From Methylomicrobium sp035916875 (GTDB lineage: Bacteria; Pseudomonadota; Gammaproteobacteria; Methylococcales; Methylomonadaceae), in the NCBI RefSeq assembly GCF_035916875.1, contig NZ_JAXUHN010000080.1, positions 26,998 to 90,997 on the forward strand: DNA of 64,000 bases, read 5' to 3'. Positions 34,594-42,960 of the stretch are shown here, piece by piece (the stretch's first letter is position 1; each line of letters starts with the position of its first letter). The notes beneath the pieces are model-generated. The model ran no database searches. It was given only the letters and a program-made list of their open reading frames with translations, and had not been told where the DNA came from. The position numbers and the translations under genes are program-made.

Positions 34594-36729
34594 TTAGAAC
34601 AATTGCTTCAGCAAATCGCCGACGCCAGGCCCCAGTTTTTTATCCAATTTATCTTTCAAGTTGTCTATTTTACCTTTGTTCTTATCGAGAAACCTCTCGA
34701 TTTTGGCCTTGTTCTTTTCGGTCAGCAAGGCCGCCATATCCAGTCGATAGTCGGGGTCGTCCAGCGTTCCGGCCATGTCGACAACAATCGGCGTACCATG
34801 CAATTTTTCCGGTTCTGTATCCGTTGCGGGCGCTTTGACCAGATTGGCGACAAAGCGATAATTTACCAGGCCGGTTTCGATATTCGTCATGCCGCTGCCG
34901 ACAATCCGAAAGCGGGAGGATTTAACTTCCAAATCCTGGCTCCGGATCACACTATCGGCTAATGTCGCGGTACCTGAAATTTCGGAAAATTCGAGGCCCT
35001 TTTGCTCCGGCGGCAAGGGGGTATGATTGAGCACACCGATAGCCTGATCGATGATTTTTTGAAACTTCAAATCCCTGATCTCACCTTCCTTGAGCACGAA
35101 GTCCAGCTTTCCCTTCAGTCCCTGTCTGATTTGTTTCGGATCATCCCCCCGCCCTTGCAACGCCGTTGACCCGGTCAACGCGCCGCTGAGATTGATTTTA
35201 CTCCCTATTACCTTAAGAAAAGCTTCAATATCGACGTTCTCGACTTTTTCCGTTAACGCCATCACCGCTTCCCTGCCTGTTGCATTGAAGTTCACACTGC
35301 CCGAATAACCGCCCCGATAAAGCCGACTGATGTCTTGCCGGGTTTGCACGACACCCTCTCCGGCGTTCAATTTCAAGCGCAGATCGTCTGCGGTAACGCC
35401 GTTCATTTTAAGATGCTGCAAACCGACTTCACCTTGCACATTCAACTTTCTCAGTCGCTCAACCGGCAACTTCGAGAGAGCGACGGCAATGGCCGCCGAC
35501 GGACTGACCAGCTTGGTTTCATTTTTCGATTCCGGCGACAAGTAGCGACCGGCATCGACAGCATCAAGAGTCAAATTGAACCGAATCGACGGCGCCTCCA
35601 GCCCCTCGATGTGCGCATCGCCTTGTAACAAGGTATCGTCCAATTTGCAGCGCAATGCACTGATAGACAGCGTGTTTTGCGCCGCATGCAGATTAAAGCC
35701 GGCCTGTAGCCTACTAAACGCATCCGAGGCCTGAAACCTAGGCAGCGTTATCTCGAAATGCTTTAACAACTTGCCGGGATTGAATTCCGCAATCTCGATA
35801 CTACCTTCGACATCGGCCTTTTTGAATAAATCAATCCCAGTCAGACTGGACACGATCGACAGTTCGCCGGATTGCATTTGCAACCGGCCAATTCGAATTT
35901 TTTGCGCGTTTTTTTCGAAGACGATTTCCGGCGCGGTCAACACCGCCGATACGGATTGACCCGATACCTTTCCCCCCTCCCTCGCCCACTTCAGCGCTGT
36001 ATCGGCAAAACTTGCCTTCTCGAGATTTTGCGCGACCAGTACACGGGTAGTAAAATCGATATTGTCTCGATAACCGGACTCCGGTTCGACGACCGATAAC
36101 TTCAATGCGACATTGGCAAACTGATCCAGGCTAAATCTGCCGATGTTCAGGTTGATGTTATCGACATCGAAACGCTTCCCCACTTGCCGGTCATCCCAAT
36201 GAATTGTCGCATCGTCCAGCGTTACGCCGCCGACCGCGAAAATCAGTAAAGTCTTTTCCGGAGATAGTGGCGTATCCGGAGTTTCTTGTCCAGGCGCTGC
36301 CGGTTCGACAGGCTCCCCGCTTTTTGCACCGGCTTGGCTCCAATTATTTGCGCCGTCCTGATTTCGAATCAAATTCAGCCGCAGACCTTTCAATTCGATG
36401 CGGCGGATCTCAAGCCTCTTGCCAAGCAGCGGCAACACTTCGACTTTAACATCGCCTTGCTCGATACTGAGTAAGTCTGTTTCCTGGAAACCCTGAACAT
36501 TTTTAATCCGAATGCGCCCAGTCGAAACCCCTAGCCACGGAAAAACCGACAACTGCAAATCGCCGGCAAACTCGACTTCTCGCCCGGTTTTGTCTTTGAT
36601 TATTTCCGCCAACTGAGGCTTGAATTGATTCGGATCGACCACGAGCGGCAGGACCCCAACCGCAACAACGAGCAGTAAAATCAACAAACCGAAGATGATG
36701 ACAAACACTTTCAGCGTTTTCCTCATCAC
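34594..36729 (-). CDS. AsmA-family protein
   Basis: The 711-residue protein has one N-terminal membrane anchor (about 8-30, rich in Ile/Leu/Val) and the AsmA start LPLVVDPNQFKPQLAEIIKDKTGREVEF. A very long periplasmic beta-rich region follows, with the AsmA-C signature in the last 200 residues (KGKLDFVLKEGEIRDL), and a Lys-rich end. The family bridges inner and outer membranes in lipid transport and envelope assembly. It lies 27 bases from mutY. Confidence 0.9.
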   Translation of the reverse strand: MMRKTLKVFVIIFGLLILLLVVAVGVLPLVVDPNQFKPQLAEIIKDKTGREVEFAGDLQLSVFPWLGVSTGRIRIKNVQGFQETDLLSIEQGDVKVEVLPLLGKRLEIRRIELKGLRLNLIRNQDGANNWSQAGAKSGEPVEPAAPGQETPDTPLSPEKTLLIFAVGGVTLDDATIHWDDRQVGKRFDVDNINLNIGRFSLDQFANVALKLSVVEPESGYRDNIDFTTRVLVAQNLEKASFADTALKWAREGGKVSGQSVSAVLTAPEIVFEKNAQKIRIGRLQMQSGELSIVSSLTGIDLFKKADVEGSIEIAEFNPGKLLKHFEITLPRFQASDAFSRLQAGFNLHAAQNTLSISALRCKLDDTLLQGDAHIEGLEAPSIRFNLTLDAVDAGRYLSPESKNETKLVSPSAAIAVALSKLPVERLRKLNVQGEVGLQHLKMNGVTADDLRLKLNAGEGVVQTRQDISRLYRGGYSGSVNFNATGREAVMALTEKVENVDIEAFLKVIGSKINLSGALTGSTALQGRGDDPKQIRQGLKGKLDFVLKEGEIRDLKFQKIIDQAIGVLNHTPLPPEQKGLEFSEISGTATLADSVIRSQDLEVKSSRFRIVGSGMTNIETGLVNYRFVANLVKAPATDTEPEKLHGTPIVVDMAGTLDDPDYRLDMAALLTEKNKAKIERFLDKNKGKIDNLKDKLDKKLGPGVGDLLKQLF

Positions 36730-36849
36730 TCTCTCCTTGCGATAAAATATGTCATGAAGGCCCTATATGGAATATGATTAGCGCCTGATCGTTACTGTCC
36801 GGACAAACCGGCAGCATAATAAAACAACAATCAAAAATGGGGTGAGACG

Positions 36850-37152
36850 ATGTTATATCTAGCAAAATTTGCCGGAGTGGGGATTCTGATCTGGTTTTAT
36901 CTGACCGCGAAAGAAAAAGAGCAACCCACGCTGCAATGGGCTGTTATCGGGCTTATCGGCTATTGGCTGACTTGGTGGCTGGTCAAATTGTCGGTACTGC
37001 ATCCGCTCGGCGACATGCTGGCCAAGAGTCCGACGTCATTATTTCTGGTAACGCAAATTCCAGCGATTGCGGGCATTATCGTGTGCTTTTTCATCCGCAA
37101 GAAGCTGATCGCGAATACCGCGACAGAAAGCGGGCAACAACACGATCAATAA
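36850..37152 (+). CDS. Small three-span membrane protein (100 aa)
   Basis: Hydrophobic segments at about 3-19, 29-50 and 63-83 suggest three membrane spans, with a polar C-terminal tail ending QQHDQ. GGGGTGAG precedes the ATG. No family is recognised. It is flanked by a hairpin downstream and is likely monocistronic. Confidence 0.6.
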   Translation: MLYLAKFAGVGILIWFYLTAKEKEQPTLQWAVIGLIGYWLTWWLVKLSVLHPLGDMLAKSPTSLFLVTQIPAIAGIIVCFFIRKKLIANTATESGQQHDQ

Positions 37153-37178
37153 TAAACATCAGGCAAGCTTGCCAATCA

Positions 37179-37207
37179 GGGCGCATTGCTTATGTTGCAA
37201 TGCGCCC
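37179..37207. terminator. Strong hairpin between convergent genes
   Basis: Perfect 11-base arms GGGCGCATTGC / GCAATGCGCCC with a 7-base loop sit between the membrane-protein gene and the peroxiredoxin gene. There is no T tract, so termination would be inefficient or factor-dependent. Confidence 0.5.
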
Positions 37208-37243
37208 GAAATACCTGCCTTTGTGACAGTCTTTCAAAAATTT

Positions 37244-37849
37244 TTATAACTTACCGGCATTTTTATCCAGGTATTCCGCAACGCCCGCAGGGCTTGCATT
37301 CATACCGACATCGCCTTTGTTCCAACCGGCCGGACAAACTTCGCCATGCTCTTCGTGGAATTGTAGCGCATCGACCATGCGCACCAGTTCATCCATGTTG
37401 CGGCCCAATGGCAGATCGTTAACCACTTGGTGACGCACGACGCCGTTGCGATCAATCAGGAAAGAACCCCGGTAAGCCACGGCAGGCGCATCGGCTTCAA
37501 CATCGTAATCCTTGCAAATACTGTGCGCGATGTCCGCCGCCATCGTGTAACGGACCGGACCGATGCCACCTTTGCTGACCGGCGTATTACGCCACGCATT
37601 GTGAGTGAAATGCGAATCGATGGAGACCGTAATAACTTCCACGTTACGGCTTTTGAATTCATCGATACGGTGGTCTAACGCGATCAATTCGCTGGGGCAA
37701 ACGAAGGTAAAATCTAACGGATAGAACACCAACACTGCGTATTTGCCGCGAGTGGCTTCGGAAAAATTGAAAGAATCAACGATTTGACCGTCACCCAACA
37801 CCGCGGGAACGGTAAAATCCGGTGCCTGTTTACCAACTAAAACGCTCAT
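37244..37849 (-). CDS. Typical 2-Cys peroxiredoxin
   Basis: The 201-residue peroxiredoxin reduces hydrogen peroxide and organic peroxides. The peroxidatic Cys51 is in DFTFVCPSEL and the resolving Cys172 in HGEVCPAGW. The start MSVLVGKQAPDFTVPA at 37849 is better than the frame's earlier start at 37879. It is an AhpC/Prx1-type protein, without an adjacent ahpF. Confidence 0.93.
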   Translation of the reverse strand: MSVLVGKQAPDFTVPAVLGDGQIVDSFNFSEATRGKYAVLVFYPLDFTFVCPSELIALDHRIDEFKSRNVEVITVSIDSHFTHNAWRNTPVSKGGIGPVRYTMAADIAHSICKDYDVEADAPAVAYRGSFLIDRNGVVRHQVVNDLPLGRNMDELVRMVDALQFHEEHGEVCPAGWNKGDVGMNASPAGVAEYLDKNAGKL

Positions 37850-38020
37850 CGATTTTCTCCAAATAGTTATAAAAAGCAAAGAGTTATCAACTCAAGATTA
37901 GCCACTGGAACGTGGAATTTCTGCATTCTACACCAAATTGATCGGGAATTTATTTTTTTCAAAAGAAATATTTCATACACTTGTCTTTTTTTTCTTGCAA
38001 TTGCCAGAACTTTAGGCATA

Positions 38021-38044
38021 ATTTGTAATCATAGGATTACAAAT
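38021..38044. promoter_or_regulatory. Perfect palindrome, likely operator
   Basis: The arms ATTTGTAATC and GATTACAAAT are 10 bases each, separated by ATAG. The site lies 172 bases before the peroxiredoxin start and 112 before the AP2 gene, between divergent genes. No T tract follows, so a protein-binding site is more likely than a terminator. The rest of 37850-38155 is AT-rich with no other gene. Confidence 0.55.
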
Positions 38045-38155
38045 ATAGCGGCTGCGCTCTTTCAATAAATATCAAGCGTAAGCTGCTCAGTTTGTAGGCA
38101 ACCTAGCTTTACCGCTATTAATATATTGATGTCGTTTTTGAGAGGGGTCTCTTCC

Positions 38156-38668
38156 ATGGCAAAAAATAAACATATCACCGAACCGGACGTTTTTGGTTAT
38201 CAAGTGCGCATTGTCCGTCGGGGCAAAGAAAGCAGTCGTTATTTTTCTCATAAATTATGGGGGAATAAAGCCAAGTCGTTGCAAGCGGCGATTCTCTGGC
38301 GCGACCAGATGCTGGTCGTGCTGAAAGGCAGCAAAACTCGCTTTTTAAAACCGCCGAAAAATAAGACCACGACCGGCGTCACCGGCGTTTCAAAAACGAT
38401 CAAATACGATCACCGCAAGGACAAGAGCTATCTTTGCTACACTGTATTTTGGGTCCATAACGGAAAATCGAAAAACAAAACCTTCCAGGTCGGCAATGTC
38501 GCGAAAATCACGGCGGATGACGAGTTGCACGCCTTTCGTACTGCACGCTTGTTCAGAAGCTGCTATGAGTATGCGATCGATAATGATTTGGAATTTGACG
38601 AAAGTAAATTTGCTGGCTGGAAGAAAAAACGTCTCTATGAAGACGACTCCCTGCGCGCGGTAGCGTGA
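38156..38668 (+). CDS. AP2/ERF-like DNA-binding protein
   Basis: The 170-residue product resembles bacterial AP2-domain proteins. Residues 72-135 hold TTGVTGVSKTIKYDHRKDKSY, an aromatic strand YTVFWVHNGKSKNKTFQVGN, and a following helix, the three-strand-plus-helix AP2 layout. The first 70 residues (FGYQVRIVRRGKESSRYFS and a helix) may be a second, degenerate copy. Bacterial AP2 domains are usually fused to homing or integrase modules; here none is fused. A regulator or chromosome-binding protein is plausible. Confidence 0.65.
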   Translation: MAKNKHITEPDVFGYQVRIVRRGKESSRYFSHKLWGNKAKSLQAAILWRDQMLVVLKGSKTRFLKPPKNKTTTGVTGVSKTIKYDHRKDKSYLCYTVFWVHNGKSKNKTFQVGNVAKITADDELHAFRTARLFRSCYEYAIDNDLEFDESKFAGWKKKRLYEDDSLRAVA

Positions 38669-38735
38669 GGCTGACGCCGGAATCGACCTATTCCAGCGTT
38701 TTATCGATGCGCGTGTTTCTTGAAGAGGCAAGAGA

Positions 38736-38758
38736 GGGAGCGCTTTAACGCCGCTCCC
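38736..38758 (+). terminator. Hairpin after the AP2 gene
   Basis: GGGAGCG / CGCTCCC arms with a 9-base loop lie 68 bases after the stop. No T tract follows. The gene-free gap to 38904 holds nothing else obvious. Confidence 0.35.
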
Positions 38759-38903
38759 GTCGTCTTGGCTAGTGTCTCCGCAACTTAAAGCCATGGGGAT
38801 GCCCCTTCATGCATTGCACCTGCATCCGGCGAAACGAACACCAAATTTCCAACGATTGCTTTATCTTGCAAACAGTTGCGGGTCGATAACGCCTAAATTC
38901 CTG

Positions 38904-39920
38904 TCAGTTCCCGACGTCTCCGTAAAAATCCAGATACCAGCGCACAAAGCGGCTAATTCCTTCTTCCAGCTTCGTACCCGGCTGATAACCAAAATCGCGC
39001 GCCAGATCGCTGACATCGGCATAAGTATCCGGCACGTCGCCCGGCTGCATCGGCAATAAGTTTTTGATCGCGGTTTTGCCGAGGCATTTTTCGAGGGTTT
39101 CGATAAAGGTCAGTAAATGCACCGGCTGATTGCTGCCGATATTATAGACTTTGTAAGGCGCCCTACTGCTGCCGGGATCAGGGTTTTCACCCGTCCATTC
39201 CATATTAGCCTGGGCCGGCTTATCCAACACTCTGATCACTCCATCGACAATGTCGTCGATATAGGTAAAATCACGCCGGTGATTGCCGAAGTTGAATACA
39301 TTGATCGGCTTGCCTTCCAGGATATTGCGCGCAAAAATAATAGGCGACATATCCGGCCGCCCCCATGGCCCGTAAACGGTAAAAAAGCGCAATCCGGTGG
39401 TCGACAGTTGAAAAAGATGGCTGTAGGCATGCGCCATCAATTCATTCGCCTTTTTGCTGGCCGCATACATGGACACCGGATGATCGACATTATCATGCAC
39501 CGAAAACGGCATCCGGGTATTGGCGCCATAGACCGAACTCGATGAGGCATAAACCAGATGCTCTATCACATGATGCCGGCATCCCTCCAGAATATTCATG
39601 AAGCCCTGAATATTAGAATCGATATAGGCATGGGGGTTGGCCAGCGAATACCTGACGCCTGCCTGCGCGGCAAGATGCGCGACCCGTTGCACACGCTCTT
39701 GTTGAAACAGCGCATCAACAGCCGTTCTGTCGGCAATATCCAATTTGATAAACTTGAATTTTTCATAGCTAGCAAGCAAATCCAGACGCGCCGTCTTTAA
39801 ATTGACATCGTAGTAGTCGTTTAAATTATCAATACCAACGACTTCATCGCCGCGCCCCAACAGTTTGCCGCATAAACTTGCGCCGATAAAACCGGCGACT
39901 CCCGTAACCAGAACTTTCAA
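38904..39920 (-). CDS. UDP-glucuronate 4-epimerase-like enzyme
   Basis: The 338-residue extended SDR has GVAGFIGASL (NAD binding), YASSSSVYG and the catalytic Tyr-x3-Lys in MYAASKKANELMAHAYSHL. FFTVYGPWGRPDM and the length match bacterial UDP-glucuronate 4-epimerases (LspL/GAE type), which make UDP-galacturonate for surface polysaccharides. No glycosyltransferase genes are adjacent, so the substrate call is by family only. Confidence 0.88.
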   Translation of the reverse strand: MKVLVTGVAGFIGASLCGKLLGRGDEVVGIDNLNDYYDVNLKTARLDLLASYEKFKFIKLDIADRTAVDALFQQERVQRVAHLAAQAGVRYSLANPHAYIDSNIQGFMNILEGCRHHVIEHLVYASSSSVYGANTRMPFSVHDNVDHPVSMYAASKKANELMAHAYSHLFQLSTTGLRFFTVYGPWGRPDMSPIIFARNILEGKPINVFNFGNHRRDFTYIDDIVDGVIRVLDKPAQANMEWTGENPDPGSSRAPYKVYNIGSNQPVHLLTFIETLEKCLGKTAIKNLLPMQPGDVPDTYADVSDLARDFGYQPGTKLEEGISRFVRWYLDFYGDVGN

Positions 39921-40056
39921 AGACAGCTTCCTTTGGTTTCTTGCATGTAAATTTCTTGTCGGATCTTCATCGCCACCCTGTTCGTATTATAATACGGTAT
40001 TGATCTTGCTGATCTAAATTTCAAATATCTCTAAATTTTACTTTCTCAGAAAAAAC

Positions 40057-40650
40057 ATGAATTCTCGGGTAAAAGCTTTTACCGCTGTCGCCGTATCCCT
40101 GTTGAGCGCATGCTCGACTCAACCCGCCCAACGGCAAAACACTCCAATAGAAGCAGTGGTAAATCCGCCGCCGGACGAGAAACAACCCGACAATTATGAC
40201 GCAGCCAACAACCCTCCATTGACGACGAAGAAAGGCGGCAAGACCTTGAATTTAGTCAGAATCATGGACGGAGGCACCTGCAAAAATGAACTCCAGGGTG
40301 TCAGCGGGTCATTTTTACTTTATGCCGATCCGCACGACATTGAACGCATAAAGCGCGAAAAACCAAAGGAAATCTTCAAGGACTTCGAGGAAAAAATACA
40401 GCATTTTACTTCAGAAATCCTGGGGCTCGCGGCCGACCAGACAAACTTGTCCATCGACCCATTCTCTTTGGGCGACGACGTAACGCAGCAAAACCTGGCC
40501 GCACAACTAACAAAAAACTTTCGCAATGCCGCTTTGCGCCCTTTGGCCACGTTTACCCATGAGACGACATTGACGATCGACGTCATGCCTTTTTCGCCAT
40601 CGCTGATTTTTTATCAAAAAGGGTGCGATGCCAGCCGCTTCCAACCTTAA
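40057..40650 (+). CDS. Hypothetical lipoprotein
   Basis: The 197-residue product has a signal peptide ending LLSAC at residue 19, then a Pro/Gln/Asn-rich linker to about 65. A mixed domain follows (LNLVRIMDGGTCKNELQGVSG), with a second Cys near the C-terminus (KGCDASRF) that may bond with CKNEL. No family is recognised. A good terminator follows at 40661. Confidence 0.6.
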   Translation: MNSRVKAFTAVAVSLLSACSTQPAQRQNTPIEAVVNPPPDEKQPDNYDAANNPPLTTKKGGKTLNLVRIMDGGTCKNELQGVSGSFLLYADPHDIERIKREKPKEIFKDFEEKIQHFTSEILGLAADQTNLSIDPFSLGDDVTQQNLAAQLTKNFRNAALRPLATFTHETTLTIDVMPFSPSLIFYQKGCDASRFQP

Positions 40651-40660
40651 CGTTTTGCTG

Positions 40661-40684
40661 AAAAGCCAATCCGCTGGCTTTTTT
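40661..40684 (+). terminator. Intrinsic terminator
   Basis: AAAGCCA / TGGCTTT stem with a T tract, 11 bases after the lipoprotein stop. Confidence 0.75.
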
Positions 40685-40748
40685 ACAGCGTTTTCCGAAT
40701 TTTTTAAATTCACTTGATGCCTGACAGTTCCTTTCCTGACGGGCAGCT

Positions 40749-40853
40749 TCACCTGTATTTCTTTGATTTGTGCAGGCCTTTCGACATACACATCAGGGTA
40801 AAAACACAGAGACTACCAAACAAATTGATTACAATCATTAGTTTCTTGAACAT
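40749..40853 (-). CDS. Possible 34-aa membrane peptide
   Basis: The ATG at 40853 has GGAAGGGC about 7 bases upstream and encodes MFKKLMIVINLFGSLCVFTL, then a polar basic tail (SKGLHKSKKYR): one hydrophobic span. The surrounding AT-rich gap 40651-41231 has no other credible gene. Unknown function. Confidence 0.3.
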   Translation of the reverse strand: MFKKLMIVINLFGSLCVFTLMCMSKGLHKSKKYR

Positions 40854-41231
40854 GACTATGCCCTTCCATTTAATAGTTTCAATATGAGGCAGTGCGCGCA
40901 CAACCTGCGAATACAATCGGCAGCCACAGGAACTCGTTTCGAAGCCGACAAGCCCGCAACACATTTCTTACATTGAAACTCTAGCTCAAAGTCTATCTTT
41001 ACATATCTCTTGTATTTACTAAACAACATTTTTTGTGAAAAGTTGCACATTTATTTTCTTCGGGTCTATTGCAACGAAGCTCCCTTTATATTAAGACTAA
41101 ATAAACCGCACCCGCCTGACTAAGCTCATCCCCTATCGAGTTCTGTTCCATAATCACGCATAATTTTTTCTAGATAAAGGTAAATAGTTTACAATCGCAT
41201 TGATATTTTTCACTGGACAGGAGATTTGATC

Positions 41232-41615
41232 ATGGGTTGGCGCGAACGCAAACACGAAGAAACTTACACAGACAGCGAAGTCGAAGAACGACTAAAGGAA
41301 GAGTTACCGCATTGGTATCTCGAGAACGGCTGGATTCGACGCAAATACAAAACCAGCGGATGGAAAAGCACGTTAATGGTAGTGAATACGGTCGGCCATT
41401 TGGCGGAAGCGGCTTTCCATCATCCCGACTTGACCGTTTCCTACGCTTTTGTCATCGTCAAGCTAATGAACCATGCCGCTAAAGGCATAACGAACAAAGA
41501 CTTTGAACTGGCGCGCAAGATCGAAGACGTGATCATGTGGCAACCCGGCAAGGAAGGCGGAGCGTTGGAAGGAACGCCCGACGACCCGCGCTTCAAATAC
41601 ATTAAATACGATTGA
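41232..41615 (+). CDS. Pterin-4a-carbinolamine dehydratase-like protein
   Basis: The 127-residue protein has the PCD/DCoH core: W-x-x-x-x-x-I-x-R in the first third, FHHPDLTVSYAFVIVKLMNHAAKGITNKD with the catalytic-type HHPD and second His, and LARKIEDV. The family recycles tetrahydrobiopterin cofactor or acts as a partner protein. Start ATG 41232 follows CAGGAG. No phenylalanine hydroxylase is adjacent. Confidence 0.8.
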   Translation: MGWRERKHEETYTDSEVEERLKEELPHWYLENGWIRRKYKTSGWKSTLMVVNTVGHLAEAAFHHPDLTVSYAFVIVKLMNHAAKGITNKDFELARKIEDVIMWQPGKEGGALEGTPDDPRFKYIKYD

Positions 41616-41705
41616 TTATTTATTCAGGATCGATGAGATCGGATGCAGCCGAATAAGACTTACCTCTTATCTTCGGAATCATCCCGCTTTTCAGGATTAT
41701 TGAAA

Positions 41706-41726
41706 GGTATGCAATGCATACTCTAC
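41706..41726. repeat. GTAGGGTAYGC palindrome, copy 3
   Basis: GGTATGC-AAT-GCATACTCTAC matches copies 1 and 2 near trpD, here between the PCD gene and fba. This suggests a dispersed repeat family. Confidence 0.5.
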
Positions 41727-41733
41727 AGGAAAG

Positions 41734-41769
41734 AGCTACAGGCCCACATAGCGAGGTAAGCCTGTAGCT
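41734..41769 (-). terminator. Terminator-like hairpin after fba
   Basis: Perfect 10-base arms AGCTACAGGC / GCCTGTAGCT with a 16-base loop lie just past the fba stop. On the plus strand a TTTT run follows. Confidence 0.6.
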
Positions 41770-41775
41770 TTTAAA

Positions 41776-42855
41776 TTACAGCGAGTTGACCGAATTTAAG
41801 TCCTGGAATGCCTGTTGCAAACGGGCCACCATGCCGAGCTCGCCTTCGCGTTGCCAAACGCGCGGATCGTAGTATTTTTTATTCGGCTTGTCGTCGCCTT
41901 CCGGATTGCCGATCTGGCCTTGCAGGTAGCCTTCATTTTTCTTGTAGAAATTCATGATCGCTTCCCAGGTCGCCCATTGGGTGTCGGTGTCGATGTTCAT
42001 CTTGACGACGCCGTAGCTGATCGATTCCGCAATTTCTTCCGGAGTTGAGCCCGAACCGCCGTGGAATACGAAGTTCAAGGATTTGGCAGGCAAGCCGAAT
42101 TTTTCGGACACATATTTTTGCGAGTTGTCCAGAATCTTCGGAGTCAGTTTCACGTTGCCCGGCTTGTAAACGCCGTGTACGTTACCGAACGAAGCCGCGA
42201 TCGTGAACCGATGGCTGATCTTGCTCAGATGTTCATAGGCATAGGCGACGTCTTCCGGTTGTGTATACAGCATCGAGTGATCCAGGCCGGAGTTGTCGAC
42301 GCCGTCCTCTTCACCGCCGGTCACGCCCAGCTCGATTTCCAGGGTCATGCCCATCTTGGACATGCGCTTCAGATATTCGCCGCAAATCTCTATATTTTCT
42401 TTCAAGCTTTCTTCGGACAGATCCAGCATGTGTGAGCTGAACAGTGGCTTTCCGGTTTCCGCGAAGTGTTTCTCGCCGGCATCCAACAGACCGTCGATCC
42501 ATGGCAGCAGTTTTTTCGCCGCATGATCGGTATGCAGGATGACCGGCACGCCGTATTGCTCGGCCATCAGATGGACGTGTTTCGCACCCGAAATCGCGCC
42601 CAGAATCGCTGTTTTTTGGCCTTCCAGCTTCAAACCTTTGCCGGCCACGAATTGTGCGCCGCCGTTTGAAAACTGCACGATCACCGCGGATTTGGCTTTC
42701 GCCGCCGCTTCCAGCACCGCATTGATCGAATCGGTGTTGATCACATTGACCGCAGGCAAGGCAAATTTGTTTTCCTTGCAGATCGCAAATACTTTTTGTA
42801 CATCTTCGCCGGTCACGACACCGGGCTTAACTGCATCTAAAATTTTGTTTGACAT
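41776..42855 (-). CDS. fba: Class II fructose-bisphosphate aldolase
   Basis: The 359-residue zinc aldolase has the FbaA-type length and starts MSNKILDAVKPGVVTG. HTDHAAKKLLPWIDGLL holds a zinc His, and FHGGSGSTPEEI and MNIDTDTQWATW bind substrate. In the RuMP cycle it cleaves fructose-1,6-bisphosphate and may join other sugar phosphates during ribulose-5-P regeneration. It is the last gene of the minus-strand cluster. Confidence 0.96.
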   Translation of the reverse strand: MSNKILDAVKPGVVTGEDVQKVFAICKENKFALPAVNVINTDSINAVLEAAAKAKSAVIVQFSNGGAQFVAGKGLKLEGQKTAILGAISGAKHVHLMAEQYGVPVILHTDHAAKKLLPWIDGLLDAGEKHFAETGKPLFSSHMLDLSEESLKENIEICGEYLKRMSKMGMTLEIELGVTGGEEDGVDNSGLDHSMLYTQPEDVAYAYEHLSKISHRFTIAASFGNVHGVYKPGNVKLTPKILDNSQKYVSEKFGLPAKSLNFVFHGGSGSTPEEIAESISYGVVKMNIDTDTQWATWEAIMNFYKKNEGYLQGQIGNPEGDDKPNKKYYDPRVWQREGELGMVARLQQAFQDLNSVNSL

Positions 42856-42917
42856 ATTCGAATGTATGAAATGATAGGCTCTGATGCGAGCATCACGCCG
42901 TATTGACAATGCCTTGG

Positions 42918-42952
42918 AATCTCCGGCTCCGGGCGAACCGGCGCCGGAGATT
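42918..42952 (-). terminator. Hairpin between tal and fba
   Basis: AATCTCCGGC / GCCGGAGATT arms (10 bases each) with a 15-base loop. It has no T tract; it may tune read-through or mRNA ends within the RuMP cluster. Confidence 0.45.
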
Positions 42953-42960
42953 GTAAGTGC

